A stretch of 64,000 nt of DNA from NCBI RefSeq assembly GCF_030363035.1, contig NZ_JAUCMN010000001.1, positions 372,001-436,000 on the forward strand, in the 5' to 3' direction. Positions 10,498-19,879 of this stretch are shown piece by piece; the first letter of the stretch is position 1; each line of letters begins with the position of its first letter. The position numbers and the translations under genes were made by a program. The DNA comes from Curtobacterium caseinilyticum (GTDB taxonomy: Bacteria > Actinomycetota > Actinomycetes > Actinomycetales > Microbacteriaceae). The notes under the pieces were generated by a model. The model was not told where the DNA came from. It searched no databases and saw only the letters and a list, made by a program, of their open reading frames with translations.

Positions 10498-10565
10498 GGG
10501 ACCCGATCCTAGCGAGCCGGGGCGTGCCTCCCGTCCGGTGTTACGCCCGCCGGCCGCGCTCCCCT

Positions 10566-11321
10566 TCAGTCGCAGGTACCGACCGTGCGGAGTCCCTGCT
10601 CCGTGAGCGGCAGCGTGTCGGCGGTGACGCGCACGGTGGCGTGCTGCGCGCTGATGTCGAGCGACCTGACGCGGAGCTGCTCGGGGAGGAAGCGGGCGGT
10701 GCAGACCTCGACCGGGACGTTCGTGACCCCGGGGATCGAGTCGACGCCGAGCCCGAGCGCCGAGTTCGTGATGCGGACGCTCCGCGGGGTGATCGTGACC
10801 CCCCGCCCGTCGGCCTGGGCGACGACCCGTCCCGTCGCCGCGTAGGTGATGTCGTAGCCGAGCACCGCGGTCGAGCCGGACAGCTCCACGCCGCCGTCGA
10901 CGAGCCGCATCCGGTCGAACAGCGGGCTGTACTTCGCGAGGTCCTTCAGGCTCGACGCTGCCAGGGTCACGTGCCCGTCCACGTCGTGCACGTCGCCCTT
11001 GCCGTCGACCGGGACGTCGTGCACGGTGACGTCGGCGGCGAGCGGGACCCCGTCGACCGTCAGCCGCTCCGAGGAGATGTCGACCCGGTCGAGCGTGCCG
11101 GCGAGGAGCTGCGGGACGACGATGCCGTCGGCGTGCGCGGTGACCTCGCCGGTCGCGCCCTCGGGCAGCGACTGCTCGACCTGGTCCGCGATGATCCGGT
11201 CCACCACGCTGCGCAGGACGAGCTCGGCGACGACGACCAGGGCGGCGAGCACGAGCACCACCACGACGAGGACGACGGGCCAGCGACGGCGCTTCCGGGT
11301 GGGTTCGGTGGCTGCGGACAT
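10566..11321 (-). CDS. LmeA-like phospholipid-binding protein (DUF2993)
   Basis: Membrane-anchored or exported protein of the DUF2993 family, whose mycobacterial member LmeA takes part in lipomannan maturation. One N-terminal membrane helix (about residues 15-38, WPVVLVVVVLVLAALVVVAEL) follows a basic stretch. The rest alternates short beta strands typical of the family (GTLDRVDISSERLTVDGVPL, SLKDLAKYSPLF). I start at ATG 11321; a GTG nine bases earlier is also possible. It lies between argS and lysA, separated from argS by a strong inverted repeat. Family call fairly firm, molecular role inferred. Confidence 0.78.
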   Translation of the reverse strand: MSAATEPTRKRRRWPVVLVVVVLVLAALVVVAELVLRSVVDRIIADQVEQSLPEGATGEVTAHADGIVVPQLLAGTLDRVDISSERLTVDGVPLAADVTVHDVPVDGKGDVHDVDGHVTLAASSLKDLAKYSPLFDRMRLVDGGVELSGSTAVLGYDITYAATGRVVAQADGRGVTITPRSVRITNSALGLGVDSIPGVTNVPVEVCTARFLPEQLRVRSLDISAQHATVRVTADTLPLTEQGLRTVGTCD

Positions 11322-11409
11322 GCGTCCCACCCTGCCAGGCTCCTCCGGCAGCCGGCCTGGAGGCGCGGGTGCGGCCCGGCGGGCGCGGCGGGCGGGCGGG
11401 CGCGACGGC

Positions 11410-11471
11410 GGAACCAGGTTCCGGACACAGCACCGTGGAAGAACGCGGTGTCGTGTCCGGAACCTGGTTCC
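11410..11471. repeat. Perfect 19-bp inverted repeat with structured loop
   Basis: Arms 11410-11428 and 11453-11471 are exact reverse complements (left arm GGAACCAGGTTCCGGACAC). The 24-base loop contains a further 5-bp stem (CACCG/CGGTG), and each arm holds its own near-palindrome GGAACC-A-GGTTCC. It lies in the 204-bp gap between argS and the DUF2993 gene. No T-run follows on either strand, so it is not a classical intrinsic terminator. Confidence 0.85.
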
Positions 11472-11525
11472 CGCGAGCCGGGTGCGCGCGTCGCGCGCCC
11501 CGCTCCGCCCCGCTGCGACCCTGCG

Positions 11526-13196
11526 CTACATGCGCTCGGGCGCGCTCACCCCGAGCAGGCCGAGGCCGTTGCGGACGACCTGGCCGGTGGCGTCGTTCAG
11601 CCACAGGCGCGTGCGGTGCAGGTCGGTCACGGCCTCGTCCCCGAGCGGCGTCACGCGGCAGGCGTCGTACCAGCGGTGGTAGAGGCCGGCGAGCTGCTCG
11701 ATGTAGCGCGCGATGCGGTGCGGCTCGCGGAGCTCGGCCGCCTGGCGCACCACCCGCGGGTACTCCGCCAGCGCCCCGAGCAGCGCCCCCTCGGTCTCGT
11801 GGGTGAGCAGCGACGCGTCGAACGCCGAGCGGTCCACGCCCGAGGCAGCGGCGTTGCGGGCCACGGACTGCGTGCGGGCGTGGGCGTACTGCACGTAGAA
11901 GACCGGGTTGTCGTTGGTCCGCTTCGTGAGCAGGTCGAGGTCGATGTCGATCGCGGTGTCGCTGGCGAACCGGACGAGCGCGTACCGGCCGGCGTCCACA
12001 CCGACGGCGTCGACGAGGTCCTCCATCGTGACGATCGTGCCGGCACGCTTCGACATGCGCATCGGCTCGCCGTCCTTGAGCAGGTTGACCATCTGCCCGA
12101 TCAGGATCTCGAGGTTCGTGCCCGGCTCGTCGCCGAAGGCCGCGCACATCGCCATCATCCGGCCGACGTAGCCGTGGTGGTCCGCGCCGAGCATGATGAG
12201 GTTCCGCTCGAACCCGCGCTCGCGCTTGTCGAGGTAGTACGCCAGGTCGCCCGCGATGTAGGCCGGCTGCCCGTCGGACTTGATCACCACGCGGTCGCGG
12301 TCGTCGCCGAAGTCGGTCGTGCGGAGCCAGAGCGCGCCCTCGGCCTCGTACATCTTGCCGAGCGACTGCAGCCGCTCGATGGCCCGCTCGACGGCCTTCG
12401 ACTCGTGCAGGGAGTTCTCGTGGAAGTAGACGTCGAAGTCGACGCCGAAGTCGTGCAACGACGACTTGATGTCCGCGAACATGAAGTCGACGCCCTCGCG
12501 GCGGAACAGCTCCTGCGCCTCGTCGCGCGGCAGGTCCGTCACGTCGGTGCCGGCCGGCAGCGTCGCGATCACGCGCGCGGCGATCTCGGCGATGTACGCG
12601 CCGCCGTAGCCGTCCTCGGGGGTCGGCTCGCCGAGCGCGGAGGCGACGAGGGACCGGGCGAAGCGGTCGATCTGCGCGCCGTGGTCGTTGAAGTAGTACT
12701 CGCGGGTGACGAGGCCGCCCTGTGCCTCGAACACGCGGGCGAGGCTGTCACCGACGGCGGCCCAGCGCACGCCGCCCATGTGGATCGGGCCGGTCGGGTT
12801 CGCCGAGACGAACTCGAGGTCGATGCGGACGCCGTCGTACAGGTCGCCACGCCCGAACGCCGAGCCGGAGTCGACGATGGTGCGGGCGATCGCACCGGCG
12901 GCCGCGGCCTCGAGCGTGATGTTGATGAAGCCCGGGCCGGCCACGTCGACCGACGCCACACCGTCGAGCTCGGTCAGCTCCCCGGCGATCTCGGTCGCGA
13001 GCTCGCGCGGGTTCGTGCCGAGGCGCTTCGCGAGCTGCATCGCGGCGTTCGACGCCCAGTCGCCGTGCGCGCGGTTCTTCGGCCGCTCGAGGGCCACGTG
13101 GGACTCCCCGATCGTCACGGTGTCGGACGCGCCTCGTCGCTCGACGATCCCGGTCAGGATCGACAGGTACGCGGCGGAGAGTTCGGCAGGAGTCAC
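11526..13196 (-). CDS. argS: Arginyl-tRNA synthetase
   Basis: Class I aminoacyl-tRNA synthetase charging tRNA-Arg. The N-terminal Add-1 domain (residues 1-110) recognises the tRNA D-loop. [20 protein letters not shown] carries the HIGH-type motif (HMGG) near residue 133 and MRMSKRAGT is the KMSKS-type motif near residue 378. The C-terminal DALR anticodon domain ends with [11 protein letters not shown]. 556 residues, normal. GTG start with TAGACT eight bases upstream suggests leaderless translation. A tRNA-Arg gene lies 0.8 kb away. Confidence 0.98.
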   Translation of the reverse strand: MTPAELSAAYLSILTGIVERRGASDTVTIGESHVALERPKNRAHGDWASNAAMQLAKRLGTNPRELATEIAGELTELDGVASVDVAGPGFINITLEAAAAGAIARTIVDSGSAFGRGDLYDGVRIDLEFVSANPTGPIHMGGVRWAAVGDSLARVFEAQGGLVTREYYFNDHGAQIDRFARSLVASALGEPTPEDGYGGAYIAEIAARVIATLPAGTDVTDLPRDEAQELFRREGVDFMFADIKSSLHDFGVDFDVYFHENSLHESKAVERAIERLQSLGKMYEAEGALWLRTTDFGDDRDRVVIKSDGQPAYIAGDLAYYLDKRERGFERNLIMLGADHHGYVGRMMAMCAAFGDEPGTNLEILIGQMVNLLKDGEPMRMSKRAGTIVTMEDLVDAVGVDAGRYALVRFASDTAIDIDLDLLTKRTNDNPVFYVQYAHARTQSVARNAAASGVDRSAFDASLLTHETEGALLGALAEYPRVVRQAAELREPHRIARYIEQLAGLYHRWYDACRVTPLGDEAVTDLHRTRLWLNDATGQVVRNGLGLLGVSAPERM

Positions 13197-13267
13197 GAGG
13201 GTCGAGTCTACCGGGACGCCCAGCGGACTCGGGGCCGGGGCCGGACGTCGTGCAGCATCATGTCCGG

Positions 13268-13837
13268 ATGACCACCCGCAGCCGTGCCAGGGCGATCACC
13301 GTCGCCGCCCTCACCGTCTCCGCGTCCGCCGTGCTGGCCGGGTGCGCCGGGTCGGAGGACGCGGCACCGAGCGCGAGCGCGACGCCGATCGGCACGGCCG
13401 TGCGACAGACCTGCGACGAGCTGCTGCCGGCGAGTGCGCTGGCCGTCTACGGGACGACCCTCCGGCAGGACACCGACTGGCGCCCGGCGAAGGGCACCCC
13501 CGCGGCGACCATCGAGCGCCAGCGCGGCCGCGCCTGCCGGTTCGTCGCCACCGACGACCCGTCGACGACGGTCACGCTCGCCGTCGCGCACCTGCCTGAG
13601 AAGTCGCTCACGACGCTGAAGGACGCGCTGTACGAACGCGGTGGCTCGGTCCCGACCTACCGGGTGGAGGGGTACTACGCCCTCGACGGCGGAGTCGGTC
13701 GCGCGGACGCCTTCCCGGACCCGTACTGGATCACCACCGAGTCGACGCTCTACACCGAGCCCGGAGGGGCGCAGCCCGTCGTGGACGCTGTGCGCGCGGC
13801 GCTGCAGCCGACCGCGACGGCCAGCCCCGCGGGCTGA
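13268..13837 (+). CDS. Lipoprotein of unknown function
   Basis: Short signal peptide with lipobox: basic N-terminus MTTRSRARA, hydrophobic core, then LAGC with the lipidated cysteine near residue 23. The mature part (about 165 residues) has two further cysteines (QTCDELL and RACRFV) that could form a disulfide. I recognise no family; it looks like the small extracytoplasmic lipoproteins common in Microbacteriaceae. The ATG at 13268 is preferred over one 18 bases earlier because of CATCAT upstream and the shorter n-region. Convergent to nothing; a perfect hairpin follows. Confidence 0.75.
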   Translation: MTTRSRARAITVAALTVSASAVLAGCAGSEDAAPSASATPIGTAVRQTCDELLPASALAVYGTTLRQDTDWRPAKGTPAATIERQRGRACRFVATDDPSTTVTLAVAHLPEKSLTTLKDALYERGGSVPTYRVEGYYALDGGVGRADAFPDPYWITTESTLYTEPGGAQPVVDAVRAALQPTATASPAG

Positions 13838-13848
13838 GCCGCCGACCG

Positions 13849-13894
13849 CCGGACGGGAGGCGCGGCGCCGACCCGCCCCGCGCCTCCCGTCCGG
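13849..13894. terminator. Perfect 17-bp hairpin, GGACGGGAGGC family
   Basis: Arms 13849-13865 and 13878-13894 are exact reverse complements (CCGGACGGGAGGCGCGG on the left) with a 12-base loop. It begins 11 bp after the lipoprotein stop and lacks a T-run. The same stem core recurs after several other genes in the window. Confidence 0.75.
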
Positions 13895-13971
13895 TGGTCC
13901 GCACGACGTCGCCGCGACACGCGTTGTCGGGACCGGGTCGCGGGACCTGCTACGGTTGGTTCCACCCACGG

Positions 13972-14043
13972 GCCCCCATAGCTCAGGGGATAGAGCACTG
14001 CCCTCCGGAGGCAGGGGCGGAGGTTCGAATCCTCCTGGGGGCA
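13972..14043 (+). tRNA. tRNA-Arg (anticodon CCG)
   Basis: Complete cloverleaf of 72 bases without encoded CCA. Acceptor stem GCCCCCA/TGGGGGC with discriminator A, D-arm GCTC...GAGC, anticodon stem CTGCC/GGCAG with loop CTCCGGA (anticodon CCG, reading CGG), variable loop of 4, T-arm GGAGG-TTCGAAT-CCTCC. CGG is a frequent arginine codon in such GC-rich genomes. Confidence 0.97.
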
Positions 14044-14076
14044 CTCGGAAACTCCCGCGCAAGCGGACGTTCTGCT

Positions 14077-14236
14077 GCGCTCGATCGGCCGCGCGCGATG
14101 TTGCCTGCGGCGACCGTCCCCCAACGTCACGCCCGACATGCGAGTCACCTGCGCTCGATCTGCGTCGCGCGATGTCGCCTGCGGCGACCGTCCCCCGCTC
14201 GCACCCGACATGCGAGTCACCTGCGCTCGGTCTGCA
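14077..14236. repeat. Tandem ~72-bp repeat, 2.2 copies
   Basis: Copy 1 is 14077-14150, copy 2 is 14151-14220, and a partial third copy runs to about 14236. Each begins GCGCTCG, contains CGCGATGTCGCC-type sequence followed by the small hairpin GTCGCC-TGC-GGCGAC, and ends CCGACATGCGAGTCACCT. Located between tRNA-Arg and the Pls-like gene. The GCGATGTCGC words recall the palindromes at 35.75-35.85 kb. Confidence 0.8.
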
Positions 14237-14284
14237 CGTGCGGGTTTGCCAGCGCGACACCCGGCGTCACTATGATCCGCGCCG

Positions 14285-17200
14285 ATGAGCACCGGCACCA
14301 CCGACACCCAGGCGGGACTCGCCCGCGGGCAGCATGCGCCCGCGCCGCGCACCCTGCTCGACGTCCTCGAGGCGACCGCGGCGGCCCACCCGGACGCGCT
14401 CGCACTCGAGGACCCCGAGGGGACGATCGACTACGCATCGCTGCTCCGGCTCGTCCGCACACGCGCCGACGACCTCGCCACGCGCGGCGTGCGGCGCGGC
14501 GACCGGGTCGGCGTGCGCATCCCGTCCGGAGGCCGCGACCTGTACCTGTCGATCCTCGCCGTGCTGGCGGCCGGCGCCGCGTACGTCCCGGTCGACGCCG
14601 ACGACCCCGAGGAGCGCGCCGCCCTGGTCTTCGGCGAGGCCGGGGTGGTCGGTGTGATCGGTGCCGGCGGGGTCCTGCGGCAGAGCGGTGCGCCGGACGC
14701 CGAGCCGTCACCGGTCGTCGACCCCGGAGCCCGCGCCGAGGCACCGACCACCGAGGACGACGCCTGGGTCATCTTCACGTCGGGGTCGACGGGTGTGCCG
14801 AAGGGTGTCGCGGTGACGCACCGCTCCGCCGCGGCGTTCGTCGACGCCGAGGCCCGGATGTTCCTGCAGGACGCCCCGATCGGTCCGGGCGACCGCGTCC
14901 TCGCGGGTCTCAGCGTGGCGTTCGACGCCTCGTGCGAGGAGATGTGGCTCGCCTGGGGGCACGGCGCCTGCCTGGTCCCCGCGCCGAGGTCGCTCGTCCG
15001 GACCGGCGTGGACCTCGGCCCGTGGCTCATCGCGCACACGATCACGGTCGTCTCGACGGTCCCGACCCTCGCGGCGCTCTGGCCGGACGACGCCCTCGAG
15101 CAGGTCCGACTCGTGATCTTCGGCGGCGAGGCATGCCCGCCCGAGCTCGCCGCCCGCATCGCGTCCCGTGACCGGGAGCTGTGGAACACGTACGGCCCGA
15201 CCGAGGCCACGGTCGTCGCGTGCGGTGCGCTGCTCGACGGCTCCCAGCCGGTGCGCATCGGGCTGCCGCTGGACGGCTGGGACCTGGCGGTCGTCGACGA
15301 CCGGGGACAGCGCGTCGCCCCGGGTGGTGTCGGCGAGCTCGTCATCGGTGGGGTCGGGCTCGGCCGGTACCTCGACCCCGCGAAGGACGCCGAGAAGTAC
15401 GCGCCGTTCCCCGAGCTCGGCTGGGACCGGGCCTACCGGAGCGGGGACCTCGTCCGGTACGAGCCCGAGGGCCTGGTCTTCCAGGGCCGCGCGGACGACC
15501 AGGTGAAGCTCGGCGGCCGCCGCATCGAGCTCGGCGAGGTCGACGCGGCGCTGCAGGGCCTCGACGGCGTGGCGGGCGGTGCCGCCGTCGTGCAGCGGAC
15601 ACCGGCCGGCAACCAGGTGCTCGTCGGGTACGTCGCCCCGGTCGCGGGCACCACGATCGACACCGCGGCGGCGAACGCCCGACTGCGCGAGGAGCTGCCC
15701 GCCGCGCTCGTCCCGCTCCTGGCCGTCGTCGACGCGCTGCCGACCAGGACGTCGGGCAAGGTCGACCGCGCCGCACTCCCCTGGCCGCTGCCGGGTGCGA
15801 CCGACGCCGCCCTGCTGCCGGACACCGTGGCCTGGATCGCCGAACGATGGTCGGCGATCCTCGGCGTCCCCGTGACGAGCGTCGACGACGACTTCTTCGC
15901 GCACGGCGGCGGCTCGCTCACCGCAGCGCAGCTCGTGTCGGCGATCCGCGAGCGCTTCCCCACGACGACCGTCGCCGACGTGTACGACCACCCGCGCATC
16001 GGCGCCCTGGCCGCGGCCCTCGACGACGCCGGCCCGAGCGCGGCGGCACGACGCCCGGTGCGCCCGGTGCCCCCGACGACCGGGCTGCTGCTCACGCTGC
16101 TCGGCCTGCCCATCCAGCTGCTGCGCGGCCTGCGCGTCCTGACCTGGACCGCCCTGGTCGCCGCGGTGCTGCACGCCACGACCCTGCCCGTCGTCCCGGT
16201 GCTCCCGTGGTGGGCGCTGGTGGTCGCCCTGGTCCTGTTCGTGACGCCGATCGGCAAGATGGCGGTCACCGTCGTCCTCGCCCGGGTGCTGCTCGCGGGT
16301 GTCCGCCCCGGCGACCACCCGCGCGGCGGCTCGGTGCATGTGCGCGTCTGGCTCGCCGAGCGGATCGCCGAGGCCGTCGACGGCCCCTCGACCGCCGGCG
16401 CACCGTGGATCAGCTACTACGCGCGGGCGCTCGGTGCCCGCATCGGCCGCGACGTCGACCTGCACACCCTGCCGCCGGTCACCGGCATGCTCACGATCGG
16501 CAAGCGGGCGTCGATCGAGCCCGAGGTCGACCTCGTCGGGCACTGGGTCGACGGCGACCTCTTCCGGCTCGGCCACGTCCGCGTGGACGCCGACGCCGTC
16601 GTGCACAGCCGCTCGACGCTCCTGCCCGGCGCGCACGTCGGCGAGGGCGCGGAGGTCGAGGCCGGCTCCGCCGTCACCGGCAGGGTCCCCGACGGGGAAC
16701 GCTGGGCGGGCTCGCCCGCGGAACGCACCGGGTCGGCACGGCACGGCCGGGAGGCACGTCCCCCGGCCCGACGCCGTTGGCTCGTCGCGTACGGGGCCGC
16801 ATCGGTGCTCGTGGCCGGGCTGCCCGTCGCGGGCGTCGCCGCCGGGACGGCCGTGGCCGTCGCGCTCGTCGGGCCCGCCGGCACGCTCGGCGCGGCCGTG
16901 CTGCGCGGTCTCGCCGCCGTGCCGCTCGCGACGCTCGTCGCGGGCCTCGTCTACGCGGTCCTCGTGGTCGCGGCCGTCCGGCTGCTCGCACTCGGCCTGT
17001 ACGAGGGACGGCACCCGGTCCGGTCCCGACCCGGGTGGCAGGCGTGGTGCACCGAACGCGTGCTCGACGCCGCCCGCACCCTGCTCTTCCCGCTGTACGC
17101 CTCGCTCGTGACCCCGCTGTGGCTGCGGGTGCTCGGCGCGCGGGTCGGGCGGGACACCGAGGTCTCGACCGTGCTCCTCATCCCGTCGCTCACGCAGATC

Positions 17201-18232
17201 GCCTCGGGTGCGTTCCTCGCCGACGACACGATGGTGGCGACGTACGAGCTCGGGGGCGGCTGGATCCGGATCGGGCGGTCGAAGATCGGGCGGCGGGCGT
17301 TCCTCGGCAACTCCGGGATGACCGGCCCCGGGCGGTCGGTCCCCCGCGAGGCGCTCGTCGCCGTGCTCTCCGCCGTGCCGAAGAAGGCGAAGCGTGGCTC
17401 CTCCTGGCTCGGGTCGCCCCCGGTCCGACTCCGCCGCGCGACGACCGAGTTCGACGAGGAGCGCACGTTCCGCCCGCTCCGCCGGCTCAAGGTCGCGCGG
17501 GGCTGCTGGGAACTGCTCCGGCTGGTCGCGCCGATGGTGTCCGCGGCGATCGCCCTCGGCGTCGGCGGTGCGCTGCTCGCCCTCTGGTCGGCCGTCGGGA
17601 TCGGCTGGACCGTGCTGCTCGCCGGGCCCGTGCTCCTCGTCGCCGGAGCCGTCGCGGCCGCCGTGTCGACGCTCGCCAAGTGGGTCTTCGTCGGACGGAT
17701 CGAGGCGCGGGAGCACCCGCTGTGGTCGTCCTTCGTGTGGCGGAACGAGGTGCAGGACACCTTCGTCGAGACGGTGGCGCGCCCGTGGTTCGCCGAACAG
17801 GCCACCGGCACCCCGGCCCTCGCTGCCTGGCTGCGCAGCCTCGGCGCGCGGATCGGCCGCGGGACCTGGATCGAGACGTACTGGCTGCCGGAGGCCGACC
17901 TCGTGTCGATCGGCGACGGCGCGTCGGTCGCCCGCGGCACCGTCGTGCAGACCCACCTGTTCCACGACCGGGTGATGCAGCTCGACACCGTGCTGCTCGA
18001 CGCCGGGGCGACGCTCGGTCCCCACAGCGTCGCCCTGCCCGCCGCGGGGATCGGCGCGGGCGCCACCGTCGGTCCGGCGTCGCTCGTGATGCGCGGCGAG
18101 CAGGTCCCGGGCGGCACGCAGTGGGCGGGCAACCCGATCGCACCGTGGACGACCGGCCCGTCGGTGCCGGTCGCGGAGCGCACCGCCGGGACGGACCGGG
18201 ACGCCGTCGTGGCAGACTCGACGGCACCGTGA
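14285..18232 (+). CDS. Pls-like nonribosomal peptide synthetase: adenylation + carrier + six-TM/triple hexapeptide-repeat C-terminus
   Basis: Architecture of epsilon-poly-L-lysine synthetase (Pls) and its relatives, membrane enzymes that polymerise one amino acid into an isopeptide homopolymer. Residues 1-520 are an adenylation domain: FTSGSTGVPKGV (A3), FDASCEEMWLAWGHGACLV (A4), NTYGPTEATVVA (A5), YRSGDLV and FQGRADDQVKLGGRRIE (A7-A8), and the A10 lysine in RTSGKVDR. A carrier domain follows with DDDFFAHGGGSLTAAQ, phosphopantetheine serine near residue 543. The C-terminal ~720 residues hold three membrane-helix pairs (about 600-680, 832-910, 1075-1140), each followed by a left-handed beta-helix-like segment starting LGARIGRD, LGARVGRD and LGARIGRG. 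There is no condensation or thioesterase domain, as in Pls. TATGAT eight bases before the ATG suggests a leaderless promoter. Coupled to the next gene by a 4-bp overlap. Substrate unknown. Confidence 0.88.
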   Translation: MSTGTTDTQAGLARGQHAPAPRTLLDVLEATAAAHPDALALEDPEGTIDYASLLRLVRTRADDLATRGVRRGDRVGVRIPSGGRDLYLSILAVLAAGAAYVPVDADDPEERAALVFGEAGVVGVIGAGGVLRQSGAPDAEPSPVVDPGARAEAPTTEDDAWVIFTSGSTGVPKGVAVTHRSAAAFVDAEARMFLQDAPIGPGDRVLAGLSVAFDASCEEMWLAWGHGACLVPAPRSLVRTGVDLGPWLIAHTITVVSTVPTLAALWPDDALEQVRLVIFGGEACPPELAARIASRDRELWNTYGPTEATVVACGALLDGSQPVRIGLPLDGWDLAVVDDRGQRVAPGGVGELVIGGVGLGRYLDPAKDAEKYAPFPELGWDRAYRSGDLVRYEPEGLVFQGRADDQVKLGGRRIELGEVDAALQGLDGVAGGAAVVQRTPAGNQVLVGYVAPVAGTTIDTAAANARLREELPAALVPLLAVVDALPTRTSGKVDRAALPWPLPGATDAALLPDTVAWIAERWSAILGVPVTSVDDDFFAHGGGSLTAAQLVSAIRERFPTTTVADVYDHPRIGALAAALDDAGPSAAARRPVRPVPPTTGLLLTLLGLPIQLLRGLRVLTWTALVAAVLHATTLPVVPVLPWWALVVALVLFVTPIGKMAVTVVLARVLLAGVRPGDHPRGGSVHVRVWLAERIAEAVDGPSTAGAPWISYYARALGARIGRDVDLHTLPPVTGMLTIGKRASIEPEVDLVGHWVDGDLFRLGHVRVDADAVVHSRSTLLPGAHVGEGAEVEAGSAVTGRVPDGERWAGSPAERTGSARHGREARPPARRRWLVAYGAASVLVAGLPVAGVAAGTAVAVALVGPAGTLGAAVLRGLAAVPLATLVAGLVYAVLVVAAVRLLALGLYEGRHPVRSRPGWQAWCTERVLDAARTLLFPLYASLVTPLWLRVLGARVGRDTEVSTVLLIPSLTQIASGAFLADDTMVATYELGGGWIRIGRSKIGRRAFLGNSGMTGPGRSVPREALVAVLSAVPKKAKRGSSWLGSPPVRLRRATTEFDEERTFRPLRRLKVARGCWELLRLVAPMVSAAIALGVGGALLALWSAVGIGWTVLLAGPVLLVAGAVAAAVSTLAKWVFVGRIEAREHPLWSSFVWRNEVQDTFVETVARPWFAEQATGTPALAAWLRSLGARIGRGTWIETYWLPEADLVSIGDGASVARGTVVQTHLFHDRVMQLDTVLLDAGATLGPHSVALPAAGIGAGATVGPASLVMRGEQVPGGTQWAGNPIAPWTTGPSVPVAERTAGTDRDAVVADSTAP

Positions 18233-19554
18233 AGCCGAACCCCGACGCCGACCCGTACACCCCGCACAGCGGCGACCGGCGGTGGAGCGCCCTGCACTAC
18301 GACCTTCGCCTCGTTTACCGCGTCGCGACGAACCGCCTCGACGCCACCGCGACCGTGACCGGCCGGGCCGTCGAGCGCCTGGACCGGATCGTGCTGGACC
18401 TGCACGGGCTGCGCGTCGACCGCGTCGACGTCGACGGCACCCGCGCGGCGAAGGTGTCCTCGTCGACGCACAAGACCACCGTGACACCCGCCGAGCCGGT
18501 CGCCGCCGGCGTGGAGTTCTCTGTGCACGTGCGCTACCACGGCTCCCCCCACCCCCTGCGGAGCCCGTGGGGACAGATCGGCTGGGAGGAGCTGACCGAC
18601 GGCGTCATCGTCGCCTCCCAGCCGACCGGTGCCCCGTCGTGGTTCCCGTGCAACGACCGCCCCGACGACAAGGCGACGTACCGGCTCGAGGTCACGGCGG
18701 AGTCCGGCTACGACGTCGTCGCGAACGGCGACCTGCTCGGCCGTGATCGTGCACGTGCTGGCACGACGTGGACCTACGCCGTGACGGAGCCGATGGCGAC
18801 CTACCTGGCGACCGTGCAGATCGGCCGGTACCGCACGACCACGGTGCGCGGCACCCCCGCCGTCGCCGTGCACCACCCCGCCGACCTCGCCGCCCCGGTG
18901 CGGACGGACTTCGGCCGCGTGCCGGACATGATCGCGCTCTACTCGGAGCGCTTCGGGCCCTACCCGTTCTCGTCCTACGGCGTCGTGGTGACGGACGACG
19001 AGCTGGAGATCCCGCTCGAGGCACACGGCCTGGCCGTCTTCGGTCGGAACCACGTGGACGGCGAGCACGGGACCGACCGGCTCATCGCGCACGAGCTCGC
19101 GCACCAGTGGTTCGGCAACTCGGTCACGGTCGCGCGGTGGCGGGACATCTGGCTGCACGAGGGCTTCGCCTGCTACGCCGAGTGGCTGTGGTCGGAGCAC
19201 CGCGGCGGCGACTCGGCGGACACGCTCGCGGAACACCACCGCCGGCAGCTGCTCGCCAGCCCGCAGGACCTGGTCGTGGCAGATCCCGGTGCCGCGGACA
19301 TGTTCGACGACCGCGTCTACAAGCGCGGCGCCCTGGCCCTGCACGCCGTGCGGCGGACGTTCGGCGACGACGCCTTCACCACGGCGCTCCGGACGATCAC
19401 GTCGGCGCACCGACACGGCACGGTCCACCCCAGCGGCGTGTACGCGGCCGTGGCAGCGGCGGCCGACGTCCCCGTCCTCGCCGTCCGTCGGGTCACCGGA
19501 CCGTGGATCGACGAGCCCGGTGTCCCCGAGCTGCCGGTCCCCGGGACGGCCTAG
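18229..19554 (+). CDS. M1-family zinc metallopeptidase, candidate polymer-degrading partner of the Pls-like synthetase
   Basis: Gluzincin aminopeptidase of family M1: RLIAHELAHQWFGNSV near residue 287 gives the HEXXH zinc site, and WLHEGFA supplies the third ligand after exactly 18 residues. A Tyr usually acting in catalysis could be in DRVYKRGALAL. The N-terminal beta-saddle domain is present, but at 441 residues it lacks the large C-terminal helical domain of PepN. The GxMEN exopeptidase motif is replaced by IPLEAHGLAVF, so N-terminus recognition may differ. The GTG start at 18229 overlaps the Pls-like stop (GTGA). In Streptomyces, M1-type enzymes degrade epsilon-poly-lysine; that role is inferred here from the linkage. 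Its stop shares CTAG with the convergent XRE gene. Confidence 0.85.
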   Translation: MKPNPDADPYTPHSGDRRWSALHYDLRLVYRVATNRLDATATVTGRAVERLDRIVLDLHGLRVDRVDVDGTRAAKVSSSTHKTTVTPAEPVAAGVEFSVHVRYHGSPHPLRSPWGQIGWEELTDGVIVASQPTGAPSWFPCNDRPDDKATYRLEVTAESGYDVVANGDLLGRDRARAGTTWTYAVTEPMATYLATVQIGRYRTTTVRGTPAVAVHHPADLAAPVRTDFGRVPDMIALYSERFGPYPFSSYGVVVTDDELEIPLEAHGLAVFGRNHVDGEHGTDRLIAHELAHQWFGNSVTVARWRDIWLHEGFACYAEWLWSEHRGGDSADTLAEHHRRQLLASPQDLVVADPGAADMFDDRVYKRGALALHAVRRTFGDDAFTTALRTITSAHRHGTVHPSGVYAAVAAAADVPVLAVRRVTGPWIDEPGVPELPVPGTA

Positions 19555-19832
19555 ACCCCGGTCGCGCCCTTGCCGGCGGCGGCTGCGGTGACGGGGTGCA
19601 CCTCGGCCCAGAGCGCGTCGAGGGAGAGACCGACGACCCCGGAGACCGCGGCGATGGTGGCGAAGGACGGTGTCGCGATCCGGCCGGTCTCGATCTTGCG
19701 CAGCGTCTCCGGCGAGATCCCGGCGCTCAGGGCGACGTCGAGCATCGAGCGGTCGCCACGGGCGGAACGGAGCAGCGCGCCGAGGCGACGACCGCGTTCG
19801 AGCTCGTCCGGGCTGAGCGGGAGTCGGACCAT
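19551..19832 (-). CDS. XRE-family helix-turn-helix regulator
   Basis: Small DNA-binding protein of 93 residues. The helix-turn-helix spans about residues 15-70: LGALLRSARGDRSMLDVALSAGISPETLRKIETGR, typical of Cro/XRE domains. No effector domain. It is convergent with the M1 peptidase (stops share a CTAG) and divergent from map, 47 bp away, with a palindrome between them. TAGCAT seven bases before its ATG suggests leaderless expression. It probably represses itself and map; control of the Pls pair is possible but not shown. Confidence 0.85.
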   Translation of the reverse strand: MVRLPLSPDELERGRRLGALLRSARGDRSMLDVALSAGISPETLRKIETGRIATPSFATIAAVSGVVGLSLDALWAEVHPVTAAAAGKGATGV

Positions 19833-19845
19833 GCTGCCGATGCTA

Positions 19846-19869
19846 GTACCGGCCGGACAATACCGGTAC
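19846..19869. promoter_or_regulatory. Palindromic operator candidate between the XRE gene and map
   Basis: GTACCGG at 19846-19852 and CCGGTAC at 19863-19869 form a 7-bp inverted repeat with a 10-base spacer. It is the centre of the 47-bp divergent gap and lies between the two leaderless -10 boxes (TAGCAT for the XRE gene, TACGAT for map), so a bound dimer would cover both promoters. Confidence 0.6.
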
Positions 19870-19879
19870 GATCATCGGC

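Noticed and set aside
10498..12147. Upstream extension of the lysA frame
   Set aside because: The frame is open by chance across the DUF2993 gene and argS; lysA has a clear start with a -10 box at 10497.
14708..18487. 1259-codon open frame antisense to the Pls-like gene
   Set aside because: Arg/Asp/Gly-rich composition with no motifs; an artefact of high GC opposite a gene with full domain structure.
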